From the NCBI GenBank assembly GCA_029858965.1, contig JAOUDZ010000024.1:1-51139 (forward strand): a stretch of 51,139 bases of DNA, in the 5' to 3' direction. Positions 45,827 through 51,139 of this stretch are shown here, piece by piece. Each line of letters begins with the position of its first letter. Position 1 is the first letter of the stretch. The stretch comes from Cyclobacteriaceae bacterium. Its GTDB lineage: Bacteria > Bacteroidota > Bacteroidia > Cytophagales > Cyclobacteriaceae. The position numbers were made by a program, and so were the translations under genes. The notes below the pieces were generated by a model that saw only the letters and a program-made list of their open reading frames with translations, had not been told where the DNA came from and searched no databases.

Positions 45827-46936
45827 CTATGCTACTGCAGGCTGTGCTATATCGGACCGGATCATGGTAACAAATTGATCAAAAAGATATCGGGAATCGT
45901 GGGGGCCTGGTGATGCTTCCGGGTGGTATTGCACTGAAAAAGCTTTCTTGTTCTTCAGTCTAATCCCCATAATAGTCGCATCATTTAAATGCACGTGTGT
46001 CACCTCCACATCCGAATTCTTTTCAACGTCTTTTTCATTCACTGCGAATCCATGATTTTGCGAAGTCATCTCCCCCTGTCCGGTAATCAGATTCTTGACA
46101 GGATGGTTTAGTCCACGATGACCATGATGCATTTTGTACGTTGTTATACCAGCGGCCATCGCCAGCAACTGATGCCCCAGGCAAATGCCAAAAATGGGCT
46201 TATCCGACTTCAATACTTTCTTTACCGTTTCAACAGCATATCCCATCGCGGCTGGATCGCCCGGGCCGTTGGAAATGAAATATCCATGTGGCTCCCACGC
46301 TGCCATATCCTCGAAGGAGGTTTTTGCGGGGAATATTTTACAGCAACAGCCTCTGGCGGCTAAATTGGAGGTAATACTTTTCTTAATGCCGAGGTCCAAT
46401 ACGGCAACCTTGATGGGCGCATCAGGATCGCCTACAAGATAGGCATCCTTTGTCGTGACCTTGGAAGAAAGTTCAAGGCCAGCCATCGAAGGCACTTTGC
46501 CGATCTCCAGTTGCAACGCCTCAGGCGTTAGTTCCGAAGAGATGATGGCATTCATCGCACCTTTGCTTCTGATATACCGGACCAGCAGTCTTGTATCCAG
46601 ATCTGCAATGCCCACTACGCCATTGCGCTCCAGGTATTGTTGAAGACTCTCTGTGGCAAACTTTCGACTAAACTCATGGGCAAACTCATTCACGACCAGC
46701 CCCGCAATAGTCGGCTTCAGCGACTCCTGCTCAGGGTCAAAGGCGCCATAATTCCCAATGTGCGCTGTAGTGTTCACAATGATTTGACCGAAATAGGATG
46801 GGTCAGAATATATTTCCTGATACCCTGTCATCCCTGTGTTGAAGCAAATTTCTCCGCCGGAAGTGCCAATTTTACCGATTGCCTTCCCTTCCATAAGGAA
46901 ACCATCTTCAAGAAGTAGGTAAGCTTTTGTATGCAT
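45827..46936 (-). CDS. carA: carbamoyl-phosphate synthase small subunit
   Basis: The 369-residue protein is the glutaminase that feeds ammonia to CarB to make carbamoyl phosphate for arginine and pyrimidines. An N-terminal CPSase_sm domain (EICFNTGMTGYQEIYSDPSYFGQIIVNT) precedes a class I GATase domain. That has the nucleophile Cys in PIFGICLGHQLLA and the His/Glu partners in SVQYHPEASPGPHDS. ATG 46936 is preferred over GTG 46945 because the TAnnTTTG box (46945-46952) overlaps the latter. carB is not in the window. Confidence 0.95.
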   Translation of the reverse strand: MHTKAYLLLEDGFLMEGKAIGKIGTSGGEICFNTGMTGYQEIYSDPSYFGQIIVNTTAHIGNYGAFDPEQESLKPTIAGLVVNEFAHEFSRKFATESLQQYLERNGVVGIADLDTRLLVRYIRSKGAMNAIISSELTPEALQLEIGKVPSMAGLELSSKVTTKDAYLVGDPDAPIKVAVLDLGIKKSITSNLAARGCCCKIFPAKTSFEDMAAWEPHGYFISNGPGDPAAMGYAVETVKKVLKSDKPIFGICLGHQLLAMAAGITTYKMHHGHRGLNHPVKNLITGQGEMTSQNHGFAVNEKDVEKNSDVEVTHVHLNDATIMGIRLKNKKAFSVQYHPEASPGPHDSRYLFDQFVTMIRSDIAQPAVA

Positions 46937-46944
46937 ATCGTTCA

Positions 46945-46952
46945 CAAAAATA
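46945..46952 (-). promoter_or_regulatory. TAnnTTTG-type -7 box for carA
   Basis: The minus strand reads TATTTTTG, an exact consensus match, eight bases before the carA ATG at 46936, implying a leaderless or near-leaderless mRNA. Confidence 0.5.
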
Positions 46953-47012
46953 CGTTATGAATTCCGGGAATACCCATCCGCGCATCGCTTTTTTCAGCAA
47001 CGGTCGAGGCAC

Positions 47013-47047
47013 AAAAAAAAGGGATCAGACACGTGTCCAATCCCTTT
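47013..47047 (-). terminator. terminator of the ribosomal-protein operon
   Basis: On the minus strand a 15-bp inverted repeat (AAAGGGATTGGACAC with GTGTCTGATCCCTTT, two mismatches) is followed by eight T, starting 22 bases after the rplQ stop. It is an excellent intrinsic terminator. Confidence 0.88.
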
Positions 47048-47069
47048 CGATGTATCGTCTTTTCAAACA

Positions 47070-47606
47070 CTATTCTTTAGTCTTTTTGGTCGCTGCCTTC
47101 TTGGTTTTCTTTTCCGCCTTTGCTTCTGCAGCTGGTGTCTCTTCAACTACCTCCGCAGCCGGTATAGCTTCATCAGTTTCCTTCTTTCCCCTGCGGCTCC
47201 GTCTTGTTTTAGCTTTTTTGGCCGTACCCTCTTTGCTGTAGAGCGTATTGAAATCCACTAATTCGATGAGACACATTTCAGCGTTATCACCTACCCTGAC
47301 ATCACCCATTTTGATAATGCGTGTATATCCGCCCGGTCGGTCAGAAATTTTCGAAGCTACTTCGCCAAACAAGGTCTTTACGGACTCCTTGTTCTGGAGA
47401 TAGGAGAACACCGTTCTTCTTGAATGTGTAGAGTCATCCTTTGCTTTGGTAAGCAGAGGTTCCACATACTTTCTCAACGCCTTAGCCTTCGCTACTGTGG
47501 TCGTGATTCTTTTATTAAGAATAAGCGAAGAAGCCATATTAGAAAGCAAAGCATGCCTGTGTGCTGTTTTTCTGCCTAAATGGTTGACTTTCTTACCGTG
47601 TCTCAT
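47070..47606 (-). CDS. rplQ: 50S ribosomal protein L17 with Lys/Ala/Glu-rich tail
   Basis: The 178-residue protein opens [37 protein letters not shown] and covers the L17 core to about residue 117 ([15 protein letters not shown]). A ~60-residue low-complexity extension rich in Lys, Ala, Glu and Thr follows. L17 is normally ~120 residues; this tail is common in Bacteroidota. It is last in the run and is followed by the terminator at 47013. Confidence 0.97.
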   Translation of the reverse strand: MRHGKKVNHLGRKTAHRHALLSNMASSLILNKRITTTVAKAKALRKYVEPLLTKAKDDSTHSRRTVFSYLQNKESVKTLFGEVASKISDRPGGYTRIIKMGDVRVGDNAEMCLIELVDFNTLYSKEGTAKKAKTRRSRRGKKETDEAIPAAEVVEETPAAEAKAEKKTKKAATKKTKE

Positions 47607-47612
47607 GATTTC

Positions 47613-48602
47613 CTAGTCTTCGTCAAGTTTATACTTAGCGAGATCCATTCCAAAGGTCAGGTTTTTCTCTGCTACTAATTGTTCCAATTCCGCAAGTGAT
47701 TTCTTCCCGAAGTTTCTGAACTTCATCATATCGGAAATCTCCAGTTGAACAAGATCTCCAAGGGATTTTACATCCGCCGCCTTGAGGCAGTTGTAAGCAC
47801 GAACTGACAAATCAAGATCATGAAGTGCTGTCTTCAACAACTTGCGCATGTGCAACATCTCTTCATCTACCTGCTCTACTTCAGCATCTTTACCAGTCTC
47901 CAGTTCCATAGACTTATCAGAGAAAAGGGCAAAATGCTTGATCAGGATATGCGCGGCGCCCTCCAAGGCTTTTTCCGGATGGATTGATCCGTCCGTTTCA
48001 ATATCCACGACAAGTTTTTCGTAGTCGGTCTTTTGCTCCACGCGGGTATTCTCAACGCTGTACTTCACATTCTTAATAGGCGTGAAGATTGCATCAATAG
48101 GGATAAATCCAAAAACCTGCTCAGAAGGTTTATTTTCCTCTGCAGGAAGGTAACCTCTCCCCTTTTCTATGGTCAGTTCAATTTCAATCTGAGAAGCCTC
48201 ATCCAGATTACAGATCACATGTTCAGGATTAAGTATTTCAAAAGCAGCAGTGAACTTAGCAATATCGGCCGCCTGAAATTGCTTTTGCTTCCTGATTATG
48301 ACGGTGATCTTGTTGTCAAAATTATCAGCGATTCTTCTAAACCGAACCATCTTCAGATTCAGTATAATTTCAGCAACATCTTCCACGACACCTTCTATCG
48401 AAGAAAACTCATGAAGCACTCCCGGAATCTTAATCCCAGTTATGGCATATCCCTCCAGGGAAGACAACAGAATTCTCCTCAGCGCATTGCCTATTGTCAC
48501 GCCGTATCCTTTTTCCAGCGGCTTAAATGTGAAGAGCCCGTGAAAGTCATCAGACTTTTCCATTGCGACCTTTTCTGGCATTTGAAATGCTAATATTGAC
48601 AT
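47613..48602 (-). CDS. rpoA: RNA polymerase alpha subunit
   Basis: The 329-residue protein has the N-terminal assembly domain ([43 protein letters not shown]). It also has the C-terminal alpha-CTD with helix-hairpin-helix repeats ([48 protein letters not shown]). The linker is acidic. It nucleates polymerase assembly and contacts activators. Its stop is six bases before rplQ; rpsD lies 23 bases upstream. Confidence 0.98.
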   Translation of the reverse strand: MSILAFQMPEKVAMEKSDDFHGLFTFKPLEKGYGVTIGNALRRILLSSLEGYAITGIKIPGVLHEFSSIEGVVEDVAEIILNLKMVRFRRIADNFDNKITVIIRKQKQFQAADIAKFTAAFEILNPEHVICNLDEASQIEIELTIEKGRGYLPAEENKPSEQVFGFIPIDAIFTPIKNVKYSVENTRVEQKTDYEKLVVDIETDGSIHPEKALEGAAHILIKHFALFSDKSMELETGKDAEVEQVDEEMLHMRKLLKTALHDLDLSVRAYNCLKAADVKSLGDLVQLEISDMMKFRNFGKKSLAELEQLVAEKNLTFGMDLAKYKLDED

Positions 48603-48625
48603 AATAATGTTGTTAACAGTTAAAA

Positions 48626-49231
48626 TTACTTCGAGTACAATTCAACGATAAGCTGCTCGTTGATATTTTCAGGGATATCGGTGCGTGGTGGCACGTTTAT
48701 TATCTTTCCCGTCATTTCGTTGTTATCCCACTCCAACCAATTGTACTTTTTTGCACCTTGGATAGACAAGCAATTGGTAATTACTTCCAATGATTTTGAA
48801 CGTTCGCGTACTTCAACAAGGTCACCCGGTTTTAATGAAAACGAGCCAATGTTGACAACATCTCCATTTACCAGGATATGTTTATGCAACACCAATTGGC
48901 GCGCAGCCCTGCGTGTAGGGGCAATACCGAGGCGGTATACCGTATTATCCAAACGCGATTCCAGAAGTTGCAGCAGCACTTCACCCGTCACACCCTTTTT
49001 ACGGGAAGCTGTATCGAACAACTTTGCAAATTGTCTCTCCAACAAGCCGTATATGTATTTCGCCTTTTGCTTCTCAGCAAGCTGCGTTGCATACTCTGAC
49101 TGTTTACGTTTCTTGCCACGGCCATGCTGACCAGGTGGGTAGCTCTTCTTCTGAAGCGCTTTATTATCACCTAAAATAGGCTCGTTGAAACGTCTTGAGA
49201 TTCTAACTTTAGGGCCTGTATATCTTGCCAT
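48626..49231 (-). CDS. rpsD: 30S ribosomal protein S4
   Basis: The 201-residue protein opens [20 protein letters not shown] and has the S4 RNA-binding domain [40 protein letters not shown]. The N-terminal zinc-binding cysteines seen in some S4 proteins are absent (zinc-free form). It binds 16S rRNA early in assembly and can repress its own operon. ATG 49231 is preferred over the longer open frame to 49315, which overlaps rpsK. Confidence 0.97.
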   Translation of the reverse strand: MARYTGPKVRISRRFNEPILGDNKALQKKSYPPGQHGRGKKRKQSEYATQLAEKQKAKYIYGLLERQFAKLFDTASRKKGVTGEVLLQLLESRLDNTVYRLGIAPTRRAARQLVLHKHILVNGDVVNIGSFSLKPGDLVEVRERSKSLEVITNCLSIQGAKKYNWLEWDNNEMTGKIINVPPRTDIPENINEQLIVELYSK

Positions 49232-49256
49232 GGTAAAACCTGAATATAATCTATAA

Positions 49257-49655
49257 TTAAACTCTTCTTTTCTTTGGAGGACGGCAGCCGTTGTGCGGCA
49301 ATGGCGTAACATCACGTATCATCGTAACCTCAATACCAGATCCCTGGATCGTACGAATTGCAGATTCCCGGCCAGCGCCAGGCCCTTTCACGAATACCTC
49401 AACTTTTCGAAGACCGAGCTCAAAGGCTTTTGAAGCACAATCCTGCGCCGCTACCTGTGCCGCATATGGAGTATTCTTTTTGGAACCCTTGAATCCCATC
49501 TTACCAGCCGATGCCCAGGAAATAACCTGACCTGTCGTATTTGTCATAGAGATGATGATATTGTTGAAGGTCGCGCGAATATGGGCATGGCCTACGGCCT
49601 CCACATTTACTACGCGTTTCTTCGCTTTATCTTTTCTCTTTTCAGCAGTTGCCAT
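49257..49655 (-). CDS. rpsK: 30S ribosomal protein S11
   Basis: The 132-residue protein shows [46 protein letters not shown] and the C-terminal signature [17 protein letters not shown]. Standard length. It forms part of the 30S platform. It is between rpsM and rpsD as in most bacteria. Confidence 0.98.
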   Translation of the reverse strand: MATAEKRKDKAKKRVVNVEAVGHAHIRATFNNIIISMTNTTGQVISWASAGKMGFKGSKKNTPYAAQVAAQDCASKAFELGLRKVEVFVKGPGAGRESAIRTIQGSGIEVTMIRDVTPLPHNGCRPPKKRRV

Positions 49656-49672
49656 ATCGAAAAGTTTATCTA

Positions 49673-50053
49673 TTAACCTTTAGTTGCCTTCTTTTTATTC
49701 GCCACAGTCTTACGCTTGCCCTTACGGGTACGTGCGTTATTCTTTGTGGTTTGCCCGCGCACGGGTAAACCCTTGCGATGGCGCAGACCACGGTAACACC
49801 CGATGTCCATGAGCCGTTTAATGCTCAATTGTATTTCAGATTTTAGCGCACCTTCAATCCTGAATTTCTCAGCAATGATTGCGCGAATCGCATTGGACTC
49901 ATCGTCATTCCATTCCTTTACTTTCTTGCCGATATCAACACCGGCTTGAGAAAGAATTTTTTGGGCTGACCTGCGGCCAACGCCAAAGATGTACGTGAGG
50001 CTGATTTCGCCTCGCTTGTTATCAGGAATATCTACACCCGCTATTCGTGCCAT
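49673..50053 (-). CDS. rpsM: 30S ribosomal protein S13
   Basis: The 126-residue protein opens [26 protein letters not shown] and ends with the signature [28 protein letters not shown]. Standard length. It lies in the head of the 30S subunit and contacts tRNA. It is five bases after rpmJ. Confidence 0.98.
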   Translation of the reverse strand: MARIAGVDIPDNKRGEISLTYIFGVGRRSAQKILSQAGVDIGKKVKEWNDDESNAIRAIIAEKFRIEGALKSEIQLSIKRLMDIGCYRGLRHRKGLPVRGQTTKNNARTRKGKRKTVANKKKATKG

Positions 50054-50058
50054 AGTAA

Positions 50059-50175
50059 TTAACCTTGTCTTTGTTTATACCTCGGATTCTTCTTGTTAAT
50101 CACATACAATTTACCTTTGCGCCGGATGATCTTACACTCGGTGCTTCGTTTCTTTATGGATGCTTTAACTTTCAT
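50059..50175 (-). CDS. rpmJ: 50S ribosomal protein L36
   Basis: The 38-residue frame reads [19 protein letters not shown], then the conserved [18 protein letters not shown]. It has only one of the zinc-binding residues (Cys14), so it is the zinc-free form of L36. It sits in the invariant place between infA and rpsM, eight bases after infA. Confidence 0.95.
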   Translation of the reverse strand: MKVKASIKKRSTECKIIRRKGKLYVINKKNPRYKQRQG

Positions 50176-50183
50176 TTTCGTTG

Positions 50184-50402
50184 TTACTTGTATCTAAATA
50201 CAATCCTCCCTTTTGTTAAATCGTATGGCGACATTTCCAGTCTCACCCGGTCACCAGGCAGGATGCGGATGTAATGCATTCTCATCTTGCCTGAAATATG
50301 CGCCAGCACTTCATGACCATTCTCCAATTGAACGCGAAACATCGCGTTGGATAATGCCTCTGAAATCGTACCGTCTTGCTCTATTGACTTTTGTTTCGCC
50401 AC
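50184..50402 (-). CDS. infA: translation initiation factor IF-1
   Basis: The 72-residue S1/OB-fold protein reads [62 protein letters not shown], the complete IF-1 pattern split here over its length. It blocks the A site during initiation. The start is GTG 50402, inside the end of map, a 22-base overlap. Confidence 0.97.
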   Translation of the reverse strand: MAKQKSIEQDGTISEALSNAMFRVQLENGHEVLAHISGKMRMHYIRILPGDRVRLEMSPYDLTKGRIVFRYK

Positions 50403-51139
50403 TTATATGAATAATTTTCCTCTATATACTTGTGCGTTGTCAATATCTCTGTTTCATGTTCATACACTGCAACAGTATGTTCAAAATGCGCCGACGGCTT
50501 CCGGTCTGATGTACGTATTGTCCAACCATCCCGTTCCTGCACCACATTCTTTGTTCCCAGGTTGATCATTGGTTCAATCGCGAATACCATACCTGACACA
50601 ATCTTTACGCCCTTGCCACGCTTACCATAGTTCGGAACTTCCGGATCTTCATGAAGTTTCTTACCAACTCCATGCCCTACCAGTTCGCGTACCACTCCGT
50701 AACCAAAACTCTCAACATAATGCTGAATAGCATAGCTTACGTCACCTATCCTGTTCCCTGCCTTCGCTTCAGCGATTCCCAGATAAAGGGATTCGTGTGT
50801 TCGATCCAGCAGGTGAAGCGTTTCAGCACCTACGCCTTCCAATGGATAGGTATATGCCGAATCACTGTGATAGCCTTTATAGTATACCCCACAGTCTATC
50901 GAGATTATATCGCTGTCTCTGAGTTCATAGTTACCGGGAAATCCGTGAACTACTACCTCATTGACGGAGATACACAACGACGAAGGGAATCCATTATAAT
51001 TCTTAAATGATGGCTCCCCGCCATGATCTCTGATAAACTCTTCGGCCAGTTTATCCAGGTCTTTGGTTTTCGTGCCAGGCTTAATATGCCTGGCTATTTC
51101 ACCGTGAGCTTTTCCCAATATAAGGGAACCCTCTTTTAT
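50381..51139 (-). CDS. map: methionine aminopeptidase type I, 5' end cut by the window edge
   Basis: At least 252 residues are present, and the frame stays open past the right edge, so the first ~15 residues are missing. It removes the N-terminal Met from new proteins. Metal ligands and active-site blocks of the pita-bread fold are visible: [14 protein letters not shown] (active-site His), [23 protein letters not shown] (two Asp ligands), [18 protein letters not shown] (His ligand), and GMVFAIEPM (Glu ligand). [17 protein letters not shown] has the last Glu. It is first in the visible part of the ribosomal run. Confidence 0.96.
   Translation of the reverse strand: MKEGSLILGKAHGEIARHIKPGTKTKDLDKLAEEFIRDHGGEPSFKNYNGFPSSLCISVNEVVVHGFPGNYELRDSDIISIDCGVYYKGYHSDSAYTYPLEGVGAETLHLLDRTHESLYLGIAEAKAGNRIGDVSYAIQHYVESFGYGVVRELVGHGVGKKLHEDPEVPNYGKRGKGVKIVSGMVFAIEPMINLGTKNVVQERDGWTIRTSDRKPSAHFEHTVAVYEHETEILTTHKYIEENYSYKWRNKSQ

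Noticed and set aside
48626-49315. Long form of rpsD starting at 49315
   Set aside because: The extra 28 residues overlap rpsK and precede the universal S4 N-terminus at 49231.

Overview
The window is a 51 kb stretch of chromosome from a member of the Bacteroidota, most likely a free-living Cytophagales-type bacterium. This rests on the gene content and on start-region signals. Features include a run of TAnnTTTG promoter boxes with few Shine-Dalgarno sequences, a lysyl-tRNA synthetase with a C-terminal extension, L17 with a Lys/Ala/Glu-rich tail, the order rplQ-carA-eno, a divergent amidase/MlaD versus LptD locus, and many outer-membrane barrels. No tRNA, rRNA, insertion sequence, prophage or CRISPR array was seen. 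Almost everything is housekeeping, and no convincing undescribed system is present.

Layout. 1-3.2 kb, minus strand: a BamA/TamA-type barrel, a heavily frameshifted gene remnant and a second barrel protein. 3.4-8.7 kb, plus strand: EamA transporter, GNAT acetyltransferase, ilvE, a quinone-oxidoreductase-like MDR enzyme, an FMN split-barrel protein and a Dabb protein. 8.8-13.4 kb: the leucine operon leuC-leuD-leuB-leuA, preceded by a leader with three successive dyads and closed by a strong terminator. 13.4-18.1 kb: an exported TIM-barrel protein, then a minus-strand operon DUF1232 - NAD(P)-binding protein - dtd - macrodomain - VanX-like dipeptidase. 18.1-22.7 kb: an IscA-like protein lacking its C-terminal cysteines, a tightly coupled WD40-DivIVA-folB operon, a phosphopantetheinyl transferase/redoxin pair, a small membrane protein and a decayed SMP-30-like gene. 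22.8-32.0 kb: an OmpA-type lipid-envelope protein, SirB1-like protein, an acyl-CoA carboxylase beta subunit, MlaD, amidase and LptD. 32.0-37.7 kb: lysS, proline dehydrogenase, aroB and aroA. 37.9-44.4 kb: YfiR-like protein, M42 peptidase, a propionyl-CoA-carboxylase-type beta subunit, Ppx/GppA, an Ldh-family dehydrogenase, an outer-membrane protein and an FtsB/DivIC-like protein. 44.5-51.1 kb, minus strand: eno, carA and the tail of the ribosomal-protein super-operon (map-infA-rpmJ-rpsM-rpsK-rpsD-rpoA-rplQ), with map cut by the right edge.

How the genes fit together. Leucine synthesis is complete apart from the shared ilv steps: leuA makes 2-isopropylmalate, leuCD isomerise it, leuB oxidises it and ilvE transaminates the keto acid. 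LeuA lacks the C-terminal leucine-sensing domain, so control in the leader would make sense. aroB and aroA supply two shikimate steps. The amidase, MlaD, LptD, OmpA, VanX and FtsB-like genes serve the cell envelope and division. Two gene remnants, at 1.45-2.2 kb and 22.34-22.7 kb, show local gene decay in an otherwise intact region.
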